From the NCBI GenBank assembly GCA_030141605.1, contig JAQGDQ010000021.1:250001-314000 (forward strand): a stretch of DNA of 64,000 bases, read 5' to 3'. The translations under genes and the position numbers were made by a program. Positions 12,988 to 25,585 of this stretch are shown here, piece by piece (the first letter of the stretch is position 1; each line of letters begins with the position of its first letter). Below the pieces are notes generated by a model. The model saw only the letters and a list, made by a program, of their open reading frames with translations. It did not search any database and was not told the DNA's origin. Source of the stretch: Tubiluchus corallicola. Taxonomy: Eukaryota > Priapulida > Priapulimorpha > Priapulimorphida > Tubiluchidae.

Positions 12988-13954
12988 TCGACGGTCTTGC
13001 TAAGTCGGAAGACGGGAAGCTTGCCAAAGAACGGGAAAGCGGGGAAATTGAAGCTGTTATCAAACAAGTTTGCCGCCATATACAATTTCCGTTCAATCGT
13101 AGAACTACTATTCTATAAAATAAAAATTCTTATCATGATATCCCTGTTGTACAATATCAAATTACTGTTGGCTTATATGGCTGATATATACATATGTAGA
13201 ATAAATGGTTCATAGCTTTTGTAACTTTAAATGTATAGTTTTTGTAAGCCGCGACCTTCAACAGAATGAACTGACCTTGGTCCAGGATTCAACTGACACA
13301 GTTCAACTTGCTTCCCCACTAGCTTTGTTTCATAAATACCCATCAGAAGTCATGGAGGAACCATATCCAATTAATAGCAGACTAGACACATTCACGAGAC
13401 CCCCCCCTCATTTTAGGGTTTTGTCTTCTGTCAAACATTTTTGTAAAGTGTAAACAGATCTACATCTTAGGGCGGCATGTTGCCCAGATCCAAGCCCCCA
13501 CCCTGCACCTGCTAAATGGTGTAGTCTTAACTGGTAAGAACTGGGGGCAGATAGAAAATAAATAATCTTAACTATGCCGTCGCGATCCAAAAACCAAAGC
13601 TCAGCTGACCTCTAACCAAGAATGGAATTTTTTTCTGTGCCCCCTGCGCGAAAAATAAATTGACTTGCATGTGCCTAGCGGACCCATAAATAGAATGCAA
13701 AACGTTTGAGATATATTTATTTACCAGAGGGTACTGTTTTTTTTTAGTAACACAAGTCATATGGGTCGAAAGTTAGTAGTAGTATCCACACGAATTATAA
13801 TGCATACAGACTCGAAATAACGCCTAACAGGAATCGCATACCAGAATGGAGAGCGCCGACCAGTGAAGAATATCTATCTGTCTGTTTGTCCACATTGTCC
13901 AGGTTTGTGTGTCTTTTTGTGGAACGTAGTGTCGGACTGACGTCTTACATTTGG

Positions 13955-14938
13955 GTGCAGGTCAAAAAGACCAAAGGTCTAAGGACCACCAGTCAAAGAA
14001 CCACAGGTCGAAGAACCACAAGACAAAGGACCACTGGTCAAAGGTTCACCTGAAAAGACAAAGAACTACCGTTCAAAGGACCACAAATAGAAATTAGCAG
14101 ACACGCAACAAATGTGAATTGAAAAAGCATTTTATATAAATTTTGAACTGTATTGAGATAATTACATTACTTGCAGAGGTTAATGTATAAAGTTCTGCAT
14201 TATTTTCTTGTCAGTATCTTCTACTCAGTATCCCAAAAATATTGAATAATGCATTAGTGCATTGAATAATTGCTATAAATTAAAATAAAAAATAACGAAG
14301 TATTAGAATAATTTTTTCAAATAGTTTAAGTTTAACTTTATCAGTTTAGCAAACCAGTTTAGAAATAACATCTTATATAATATAATATATATATATAATA
14401 TGCTATAAATAATACATATTACATACATAATAATACATACGTATATAAATAATACATATTTACAGATGTACTACTGACAATGGTTACCCGCTAACCAAAA
14501 CATCTAATATCAAAAACTAGCAACGACAGTTAGGCGAGCATCATCTGTTACAAAACGATTTTTTCATATTAAAAACTCTCCCAACTTACTAAAAACGACT
14601 TTTTGTTAATGCTTTTTAAAGCATCCAATTAGTTTTTTCGGTATCTGTTGATCTTGTGTATTTGTTAGTCTCTTATCTGTTGGTCTTATGTACAGCTGAG
14701 TCCTTCAACTTTTCTTACAAAGCTATGTACGCTTAAATAAAAACGTATAAGACATTTAGCAATCATTATCACCAAAAATTATGAATCAGTTTATTAAATA
14801 AAATATTAATGGTAAGCAAAATTTACGATTTCACTCGATGTTGCTGTGAGCACAACCACTTGTTGTCCTTCGACCTGCGGTCCTCAGTCCATTTCCCTGA
14901 CAGGTGGTCCTTTGTCGAGTGGTCCTTTGACCGCCCAC
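13955..14938. mobile_element. Foldback-type element with minisatellite-like inverted ends, copy A
   Basis: The left end (13955-14095) is a run of degenerate units of about 15-17 bp resembling AAAGGACCACCGGTC. The right end (about 14860-14938) carries the same units inverted, ending CCTTTGACCGCCCAC. The outermost bases are roughly complementary: GTGCAGGTCAAAAAG against GTGGGCGGTCAAAGG. The AT-rich interior has no long ORF. A second copy at 36075-36928 shares both ends and internal strings such as GAGATAATTA and CAATGGTTACC. Confidence 0.7.
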
Positions 14939-17265
14939 CTTACATCTACATTGAAATAGCTTTACTTTTGTACGAGTTTCTTGTTTCTTGTTAATTTATT
15001 TGTTTATCATTTATTTCTGATACGGCTTTTACTTCGATTAAAAACTCAGGAACTGTGAAGAGTTGGAAAACGAAACTTCATCGGCTTATAGGTCCGAACG
15101 AGGGAACGACTTTTGGTAATCAAGACAGTGATCTTGGGTAGGTGGTTCAAAGTCAAAGGACATTTTTCTCAAAAGTTTTGGAAGCTATCTCTTCCTAAGC
15201 TTTTAACAGTGGGCTGCTGAAACTCAGGTGGGGTTGTGGAGGCACCGGTCGATAGAGTACAAAATGTGACTCATGGTAAAAAAGTGCGGAGCTACTTAAT
15301 GTAGTATTTCGTTTGAAAGTTTGTCATAAGATAAATTAAACTGTGATAATTAAACAAGTTTTGTAATTTGGTGGGTGGTGCTATGGGCGGGCCTGGGTGC
15401 CATAAAAGTGACCTTTGAGTCAGAATATAGTAAGTGTTTCTTGTAATGCATCATTTGAAAACATGTCATAAGACAAATCCAGTAGTGATGGTTAAATCAA
15501 CTTTGCCGAGCTGTGGATAGGATCCAGTAAAGGGCAACTATGGCATATACAGTATTAGGAGACAAAATCTGCTGAGCCATTAATAATACGGCTGGAGTTA
15601 TAAAAAATAACAGATCCGAAATTTAAATTAACAATTGAAACTTTGAAATACCACGTTTTTGAGAAACACAGAAACAAGGCAATTAGTTTTTTATCTTTTA
15701 ATAGGAAATAAGAGTGGATTCCTTTGTTATATGCATTGGGTGGGAACCCCATAAAAAGCATAGTTACGTGAGTCTGCCGTGATCCAGAAAGTTTATTTCA
15801 TTTCCCAAGTTATCGACAGACCTCTTATTAAACACAAAATAAACGTTTGTGAATATACCACTATAATCATTGTATCCCAGAAACCTGTTACATGCAAGAC
15901 ACAGTGCAAAGTCATGTAATACAACTCCTTAGGTCTTATGCATCCGCAATTTCTGCCAAATCTTCAGAGGGTTCATTTAATCAAGATGGTAATTGAAGTC
16001 GATTATGAATATACTATGCTTCAGTGTGTGGTAACATAGCAAGGGTAATCCCAGTGGAGAGGCCGCCTACACCTAACAATTAACCAATATTAGTCAGAGT
16101 TGCATTTTAACCTTCGAATTCCTGTAGGGCAGTGGTCAATTCAAAAGATAACCTAGTCCAGTAGGTCTAGTTAAGAGCTCTATACTTGATATAGTTTAAT
16201 ACTTTATTGGCGTTACAGGGATGATAAACGTTATCACGTCTGTATTTTACGCTAATTAGGTTAATTTTACGTTAAACTTATATGCTATGTTCTAGTAACA
16301 CAGAAATGTCATGGCGAATCTATTAATTGGATCGGATTAATTACACAATGAAGTAACAAATCGTTTAATCCCTAACCCCATTTCTCTATGCGTATCCTGT
16401 TTATAAAAAAAATGAGGAAACGTAAAACAAAGTGACAAAATGATATAGCGACGAAGCCCTGCGAGTGGGGATCATGATAAATTACCCTTTCCACTTTTTC
16501 CCGCGAAGGTTTCGTGTCGGGGGTGCAACGACACAAAAACGGGTCAAACCATAGGCTCATAATTACAAGCACCCAGCATGATACACCCAGTGTTGCACAT
16601 TCTTGCGTCAAACAGTTAAATATGAGCTTGTAGTGTTAATTGAAAACTCAACAGTCAGCCATTGAGATGAGGAATTCACACGGCACGATTGTGAATCGCT
16701 CCTTTGAATTCACTTGTTAAAACATTTGGAAAGTGGTGGTAAACGATTCAAAAGCTGTCTAGTCGTAAACTTTGTTGAAAGTAAGACGTTTATAAGCATC
16801 GATGAGTTGTATACAGTGGCAAGTTTTTTTTCCTCAGAGGAAGCAGGGAACAAGCGCAGAAGCCAGCGATAATACGCAAAGCTTGGCCCACTTCACAGAA
16901 GCTTGAAATAGCACCAGCTTCAGACATAAGCAGTACCAAAAGTTGGTCAAGTTCGTGAATGATACATTAGAATCACTAAAAGATTATTTGGCTTTCAATA
17001 AAAAAAACCCTTTCAACTGAACGAAGTTGATGCTGTCGTAATTAATTTTTACGTTGAAATCAGCTTCAAAACACCAACACAGTAGGTACTAGACACTGCA
17101 GCGGCAGACTTGTCAGCGCCTTTCTTTCATATCACAAGCATCATCAGCCTTGTAGGTTACTTCGCCTACTTCACAAATTGAGCAAGCAGTCTATTATAAT
17201 AAAAAACAATAACAAAAAACAGTTTCAAGTCAAGCAAACGTAAATACATAAAAGCATTGATATTT
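14939..17265. other. Intergenic, no supported gene
   Basis: Only short frames without motifs. Moderately AT-rich; no RNA gene or confident repeat recognised. Confidence 0.45.
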
Positions 17266-17640
17266 CAGGGCTGTGTGCAGAGCCGAATTATCCTTTAGTC
17301 TAGTACATATTATAGGCTGCAGCTAAAGCCCCCCCAAGCTTTGGTAACATTTCGTAAAAAAAATCTGTTTTTTTCACTACGTGTGTTGAAATATGTGCTA
17401 ATAAATAGTAAAATAATGGTATTTGTTAAAGAATACTTTTTTGGCAATCAAAAGACAGCTATTCTAGTTTATTTAACGAATTTGCAATAAGTTTACTGCA
17501 AGCTATGTAAACGTCGCTAAAATATATCAAAAGGAGAAAATGTTCAAGACGGGTCTGCGCGAGTTAGAGGTAGAATTCGATTGAGGGGGGCCATAATTTC
17601 ATAAGCCTATGGGACCCAAAAAGGTCATAATCCAGCCCTG
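17266..17640. mobile_element. MITE-like element, 375 bp, CAGGGCTG ends
   Basis: The left end begins CAGGGCTG and the right end finishes CAGCCCTG, its exact inverse. The similarity resumes inward (an ATTATCC-like string, AGGCT, then a run of C in the left arm matching a run of G in the right). CAG-starting inverted ends are common in hAT-like non-autonomous elements. I could not identify a clean target-site duplication. Confidence 0.55.
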
Positions 17641-18239
17641 GCTATCTGTGATTAATAGCCATGGAGACCATGACGAGTACAGTACAAAATGAAACAATTA
17701 ATTTATAGTTTTACACGACTCCGCTTTTAGAACGATTCGCCCACAAGTTACACGACTCCTTGAGGAAAGTTCCTACTGGTATTACCCGTCTCATCTGCTA
17801 TGCACATTGCAGAATAATTGCATACCTTACATATTACTAAACCTGGCTTGCACATGCTTATAAACATAATAATGAAACATGTCCCGAGTGTGTGCATGTA
17901 TTTATCTGCGATATATAAGCTGCGTTTAAGATAGCGTGGTTACTGAGAAGGGGGTGTGTTTGCCATATATGTTATTAATTAAGACGTGCACAGGGTGCGG
18001 GGGGTTAAACTTGTTCATGTATTTTACTAATATTTTCTGCCATATCTCAGTATGTGATGGCAATACTGTGATATAGATCTAATCTTTATGAAGTTATTTT
18101 TCACAAAATAAAGCAAACATAGCAGCATCTTTATTTTCAAGATGGAGCTACACGATTCACTATTTAACTGAACAAAATAAAAAAACATGTCTGCTAAATT
18201 TCTGTACATATTTGTTATTATTATTTGAGAATCTGTTTC

Positions 18240-18724
<485 letters not shown>

Positions 18725-19531
18725 TTTTTAGAGCTTAAATTGAATAAAACAATTCATGGTGATAAATGATAACATCATTAATTTGCCTTTCCATTGACTT
18801 GTATAGTGGCAGAAAGAAAAGAAAAGGACAATGCCACAATGCTGCCTTTGAGATTCAAAATGATGTAGTCAGCGGCTCTAGGAAACTAGGAACTTAAAAA
18901 TGCAAACTTCAGTAATCACTATGAAGTAAATACTAGAACTACAAACTTCTGGGTAGTCAGTATGATTAATGAACCCTACACTATTATAAATCTTATATTA
19001 ACTAACGTACAAAATAATAATTATAATTTTACTATCTTGCATATTTTTCAGCATTCAAATGACTTCCTCGCAAAAGGGATCACGTCTATATCCACATTTA
19101 AGGAAACATAAATTTGAACGATACACCCCGTGATCTGTACAACCTTTGCTGCTTCCTGATAATTTGAAACTTAAGCAAAAATGTATGCAACAAACTGGAA
19201 ATTCCAACATCGTGAAACATACCAATGATGTTTTGTCCTAAATGACACTGGTTTATTAGCGCTGCATAATTTACATATCTGTGAGACTGTTTCGACACAC
19301 TACAGAGTTCTTATAGATCTGTATTGTAAATCAATGCTCAGTAAGTTTGCAAGGATAGATATCTGTACCAAGTGCTAAATACAGGAATGACCTGATTTTG
19401 ACAAGGAAGAACAGATTCAGTTCACAGTACTGCAATTAAACACATTTCTTGTTATTGCTTCAATGCTGAAGAATTTCAAAATGGTTTGTTTTTTCTATTT
19501 TCATAGGTGGCGCCTCAACAGCTTTGCAAGA

Positions 19532-22500
19532 ATGAAGTGTCAAGCAGTGTATTTGCTACTTACCCTGCTACTGGGTAGTTGTCTGAGTGAGGAAGTCACA
19601 GTGTGTCCCTCAGATGATGACTTTAAACCATGCACCTGTAGGGAATTTAGTGGACTTTATATCCAGTGTGTGTATTCAGACTTAAAGACAATCATGACAG
19701 CAGTGAGAAGTCACATAAAAGATGTCCCTATCAAACGCCTTGTCATCAGGAAGGGTACAGTCCACAAAATTCCCAAGAATGCCTTTAAGGGACTATCAAT
19801 AGAACAATTGTATGTAGTGGACAGTCAAGTGAGAGAGATTCATGAACAGGCATTCAAGTTTATAGCGCAAAGTCTTAAAATGCTTTACCTCAACAACAAT
19901 GAACTGACATCAGTGCCCAATGCATTCCAAGAGCTGTCTGGTGTTGTGACTTTGTACTTGAACAATAATCAAATTGGTACAATTGAGCCGGGTTCCTTCT
20001 CGGGGATGACAAATCTGACATATTTGTGGTTAAATGACAACAAAATCAAACAACTGTTACCAGACACATTCACTGGTGAGTATCTAGAACTAGAAAGGAA
20101 GAAATGAACAACAGAAATGCCAAGATGAAACTGCCATAAAATTCAGTTCTTAAGAATTTTTAACTCCATAACTGTGACTAGACTTTCATAATACGTATAA
20201 AAGATTAGATGAACGTTAAACTGTAGCTTCTTAAACAACTCAGAAAATCTGCTTCAAACTAAGTTCTAAAAGGTCAGTGTGTTCTAAAATGCCACAAATT
20301 CTTTGAAATTCTAAGATTGCAGGAAAACTAGATAATTAGAGGTCACATTATCTAAAGTAAAGGGATTTAATACAGAAATGTGTGTACAAATTTCGTAAGT
20401 AATTGAAGAAAAAAAGTTTATCAACAACAGCAACACTGTCAAATTTTTTATTAGATTTCATTCAGTTTCACTGCTCAGTCTAACTGTGACATATTATCTG
20501 TGCAGGTTTGGCAACATTGGCACACCTGAGGTTGCAAGAGAACTCCATCGAGCTGATTTGTCCGGGGGCATTTGATGGGATGCCCCTCGTTGAGTTACTG
20601 CGCCTCGACTCGAATAATCTTACTACCTTATCAGAAGAGACATTTAATACATCTGTGCTGCATCATCTCAACGATGTTAGATTATCAGGTAAATGTAAAC
20701 CAAATAACAGATACTTAAACTTGCAATGAGAAACCAACTCCAGTCAATTTCGGATGGTGCATTTTTAAACAACTAGAAGTAGAATATCCCATCCATGCCA
20801 TTCTTGCTTCTAACCAGAAAAAATAAATACTTTTATTATTCTGTTTCGTCCAGTGTTACCACATTTCAGCATTCCTCTTCTCTGTAATTTCTTTTAAAGT
20901 TTTAGTAAATGGGAAATAATGGAACAATATGGGAAATAATATGTATTTTGATTATAATGTAATTTTAATAAACGTTGCAAAACGAAGCCCCTTGCAAGTA
21001 CATATAACAGACTATATAATTTACAGAACAGTAACATTGAACCTATGATGGTTTATATTTTGCTCTGTGTTTTAGACAATCCCATTGTCTGCGACTGCAG
21101 GCTGAAGTGGATAGCTACAGCAGAGTTTGGTGTAAGAGGGACCTGTGCTGCACCAGACAATATGGCAGACAAGGATATCGTCAGTCCATCAACTCCATGG
21201 ATGTTTATGGTCTGCTCTGACATTCAAATGGTACGTTACTAGTTTTCTAGTTTCTACAATCACTGAGCACTACAGCAAAGTAGAACTAGGTAGTAAATGT
21301 TTTTTGTTAGTATCCTCCATAACATAAAACTGAATACCATTTTATTATGCACACAGCTCTTCTATCACTCTTCTAACAGCGTGTTCAGACTAGCGAGTTT
21401 TCTTTCCGACAAAATTGAAACTGTTTTAGGAGTTACTGTCCTCAAGTTATTGCAAATTCTCCGACAGTTGGTGCGAGTTGATTTCCGCCGAGCTACTGTC
21501 TAGTGTGAATGCCTCAGTGAGTTTCTTGCAGTGAATAGAGAATGAGTGTCAACACGCTAGTCTGAACATTCTGTAACATTTCTTCGTAGATAGAGTTTAC
21601 TTGCTTATAATTGAATGCTTGCTTATAAAATGGTTGTTAACTAATGGCTTGTGAAACTGATGACATTTTTATAAGTTAGGAAAACTTGGTTACGGATATG
21701 GCAAAATCCATAATAGATATAATTTGTGCAAATACTTACCTGCTTATTACAGCTGATCCACTTATTGATAAAATACACTGCAGTAAAAGGGTAATGTTTT
21801 ATCAGCACATGCGCTAATTAAGTAATTTTGACAAGTGTGGTCAACGCAGGTCTGGAGCTTATGGTAAAATGGTCAGGTTTTAATCAAATAGTACATTAGT
21901 CCTTACCTAGATCGCTTGTTTGCAGCAAACAAAGAAAAATAAAAAAATGTGATTTTTTTGTTTATTATTTCCTGTTGTATGTTCATTTGGCTAGTTGTTT
22001 TAAGCTGTGATGAGGGTTCTGTCTGCAATAGCTTGGTTTGTGTCTGGTAGACAGTGCTTAGGTACCATATAACCAAAAAAATATTAGTAATTAAAATCTC
22101 ATCAAATTGGACCAAGAAGTTGTCCAGGACATGAGCACACTTCAGTTCAAACGGTCAAATAACACGGTTAAAGAGTATTCGGTACCTAATCAAGACAAAA
22201 GATGACAAAAAACTTAACCCAACACAATGCTTTGACACACATTGCAACTGCTGCACTTGTGGGTCTGATAGGTCATGCATGAACATCACAGTGAAACTTG
22301 GTATCGAGGACCTCGGTACCTCAAAGACAAGTGAACATGTCTAAATGACATTTGGCAAAGAAAACAGAAAACATTTGGCACGCACCAGAACAATGTCTTT
22401 AACCTTGTCTGTCATATATCAAAGATCAAGGTCATATAGTAATTCAAGTATGTTTCTCATATTAGATGGCTTGAGTTTTTTTTTTAGAAGTCTTATTTGT

Positions 22501-22878
22501 ATTTGAATAAAGTTTGGCAGCAGCATGTTTATACATACACGCGCGCGCGCGCTCACGCCCACGTCCACACGCACACACACACATATAGAATTAAAGCCAT
22601 AACAATGAAATTTATCTGCTTCAAAGTTGATGGGATGGTAATTTTCTTTTTATTAGAAGGATGACAGTCAGGAAAGTATTTGCTTTCCAAAATCTGAAAG
22701 TGAACCTGAACCAGAACCCTTACCGGATGACGGAAGAGGCAAACCAGTACCAGACTCGGAAGGTGAAACCACCCCAGGAAAAGAAGCATCAAAAGATGAC
22801 AACGATAATGCAGCATCGGCAATGGTGTCATCAACATTGTTAATCATAGCTGCGAAACTGCTTCACAGTGGTTTGTAA
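19532..22878 (+). CDS. Secreted, probably GPI-anchored leucine-rich repeat protein
   Basis: Four coding exons: 19532-20075, 20506-20688, 21076-21230 and 22657-22878, with GT-AG introns in phases 1, 1 and 0. Together they give 367 residues in one frame. The start MKCQAVYLLL opens a signal peptide; an acceptor just upstream (19501-19506) implies a 5' UTR exon. A cysteine-rich N-cap (VCP to CTC) precedes LRRs with typical cores such as LYLNNNQIGTI and LWLNDNKIKQL. A C-terminal cap follows (NPIVCDCRLKW, later CAAP and VCSD). The last exon encodes an acidic, proline-rich stalk, then a small-residue site and a hydrophobic tail (SSTLLIIAAKLL) ending four residues before the stop, which is the pattern of GPI attachment. 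It resembles the arthropod LRR proteins named after the Oplophorus luciferin monooxygenase non-catalytic subunit. It probably acts in cell-surface recognition or adhesion; the ligand is unknown. AATAAA at 23496-23501 is a candidate poly(A) signal. Confidence 0.9.
21376..21576. mobile_element. Hairpin MITE in LRR-gene intron 3
   Basis: The left arm contains TGTTCAGACTAGCG. The right arm, about 150 bp later, is its inverse, CGCTAGTCTGAACA. TAACA occurs at both outer edges (21374 and 21574) and could be a target-site duplication. The centre has no coding potential. Confidence 0.55.
22540..22585. repeat. (CG)n/(CA)n microsatellite
   Basis: A short alternating purine-pyrimidine run: GCGCGCGCGCGC then a CACA-rich run, inside intron 3 of the LRR gene about 70 bp upstream of its last exon. 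Such runs can adopt Z-DNA; no function is claimed. Confidence 0.85.
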
Positions 22879-25585
22879 TTACATGAATATACAGTACATA
22901 GTTGTTTATTTATTAGTTGTGGCAAGCGATTCTAGAACCACGTGTTGTTGCATACACACGTGTTAAAGACGGATGAGTGAGAAACGAATGTTGACAATTT
23001 CTTAGGTTCTGTGGAAAAAGTCACGAAAAGAATCGCCGTCATAACTTTGGTTTAGTTACAAAACGGGAAAGCTTATACCATGCTGTGTCATAAAGTTTTA
23101 AAAGCACTTTCTTTTATCTTAAGCACGTAAAGTCTGATCAGTTTACAATAATTTATTATAGATTTGAGATATCTTTGGTGATATTCAGAAAACTTAATGT
23201 ATCTTTGCACCACTATGAGTGTTAATATAGTTGAGAGAAGAAAGTCTGGAAATGTGACACAAAATTAGAGACTTATGTCCAGGGCTTTAGGCAACTATAT
23301 GTACTGACTACTCAAATGTAGTTATTTTTAAACCTCGATAATGAAAATGATTTTTGGGGAATATATAGTTTTGTGAATGTATTGTGTAACACACGTTCGT
23401 TGTGTTAATTTAGTAAGAGTTCCAGTGATTATAAACAATGTGTGAAATGATATCTCATCTTTGCACAAGTGTAAGCAGTTAGTTATAGTGCTCCAAATAA
23501 AGTTATTTTTGCTAGGATTTAACAACAGAAGTTTGCCTACTCGTTTTTCTCGCTTTATTACTAAAGTTGTTATTCAATGTAGTGAACTTGCTTCAGAAAT
23601 GATGTATCGTTTTTGCAATATATTATTTATTTAGGAATCAAATTTGTTTTCTACTGAAAACACCATCTGTTTTGATAGTAATGCAACCTATGGTTTGCAC
23701 TTAAGATGTATACAAATTGTGAAAGTACATAGTCAATGAATTCAGTCAACAGATTTTGTCAATTTATAAAATCATGAATAATGTTTACGTGTACCTAATT
23801 AGCATTAAATGTAGGCCTAAAATAAGGTTTCAGTTTTAGTCTATCTTAAATGTTTGTTTAACATATACAAAAAGCATCACGAAAACTGACTTAGAAAGCT
23901 ATAATTAGTTTTCCAGGTAACTATAAATCACAAAGTTTACTTTTGTAATTTAACTTTTGGACAAGGACTAGGAAAGGATAATACAAACTGACATGTTATT
24001 TTAGAAAATATACCATTGTCTTGAAACTGAATAATAAATATCATTAAGAATAGTTTCTTGTTAACAAATCGCAACCTGTGTCATTTCATATTAAAATATC
24101 AACTGAGGAAGATATAGCTAGTTTTCAGGAAACTTCTTTTGAAATGCAACTTTTTCAACTTCCGAATATAATAATTTATAGTAAAACTGATGAAAACTAG
24201 CTAGAAAATGAAATTTTCAGCCAAAATAAAAAAAGAGAAAACAAGCTTCCTTAAACAAGTATGTGCACACACCAATAATCAGGGTGATTTTAAACTAACA
24301 GTACCTGTTTTAAAAACTTTTCAGAGTCAATACAGAATATGTGTGGCATAGAAAATAGCTTGGCAACTAAATCCTATTGGGTTGCAAATACTACTGTAAA
24401 AATGACTAATAATAACAAATCACAATAGATTCAATGTACACTCACTGCCAACATATTGAAAAATATATATTGTTATTGTAACAGCTTTAAAATGTAATTA
24501 TTAATACTTAAAAGTAGTTTCAACATTACATTTTGTTGACATGGCTTACTATTGACATCGCAAGTCATTTATTCTGATGTTTACGTTTTTTGTATAAATT
24601 ATAAGCTAGTCATACCTTGTAGTTCATTGCTCGAAAGCTGATAAACTGCAAAAGAACCTGTAAATAACATGAATGATTAGTAATAGCATAAAATTTACAA
24701 AAAAAATGAAAGAAATGTAGACTAATTATAATGTAGTATTCCCAAAATTATGCAGGTTATCAATGGCAAGTTTCTTTTGTACAAATAAAACCACCTAGTA
24801 ATTTAAGAAAAAGGTTTGAGGTGTCTAAGCCTGCTTCAATTTTCGTTAAAGAAAATGTTTTGTTAAAGAATGTTACAATTTTAATTTTTTTATAAAAGTA
24901 AAGAAACACACAAAAACACTGCAGGATAAAGAAGTTATAATGCATTTAAATCACATCAACACAATGTACACCTTGGGTGTCATTTTTGCTTCACGACACA
25001 AAAGTATAGCTATGGAACAGTTCATAATATCAAGTGAGAATTGTTAGATCAGTACTATGCAAATGTCACAGAAAACACAAATTTTAGTTTTTTTTTTCAA
25101 AATAATAAAAGTGCGGTACTAAGAAATGTACATTGCAGTATGAAGAAATATCCTTGCTTGTTTGAATATTAACAAAATAATTATTTATCACGTGTGTGAT
25201 TTGTTGTAATAGTATAACTAATCACTTTTATACCAAGATAAAACGAAATATGCACTAGCAAGTACTGTATACTTATAAAAAGAAAATCTTCAAAATTCTT
25301 TTGAGTGTGATTTCATTGCATCAATATCTAATTAACTAGTGGCGGGACAAATCAATTCCAGATATTTTTGTATAGATTTACAACCCTGAATTCATTTCTG
25401 TTGCATCACACCGCTTTTATGGAGACTCATGCCAAAAACCACTATGTGCTGCCATCTACTGTGCGTTTAAATAACATTCAACAAATACTAAAAATGACAA
25501 GTAACTTATGTTCAACAAGTATGTCCTGTCTTTATATTTGTTATTACTAGCAAACATGCAAAAAATTTAACTTACCTAAACAAAA
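22879..25585. other. Convergent spacer: LRR 3' UTR and region downstream of AP4B1
   Basis: The LRR gene and AP4B1 run towards each other here. The sequence is very AT-rich. I searched the minus strand for exons that could encode a hinge or ear for AP-4 beta and found none with recognisable similarity. A 42-bp minus-strand segment at 24618-24659 has both splice signals and is open in the compatible phase, but it is too short to identify. Confidence 0.5.

Noticed and set aside
24760-24945. Minus-strand frame after a good acceptor (TTATCCTGCAG), considered as an AP-4 beta ear exon
   Set aside because: In the phase required by the AP4B1 donor it stops after nine codons; in its open phase it shows no ear similarity.
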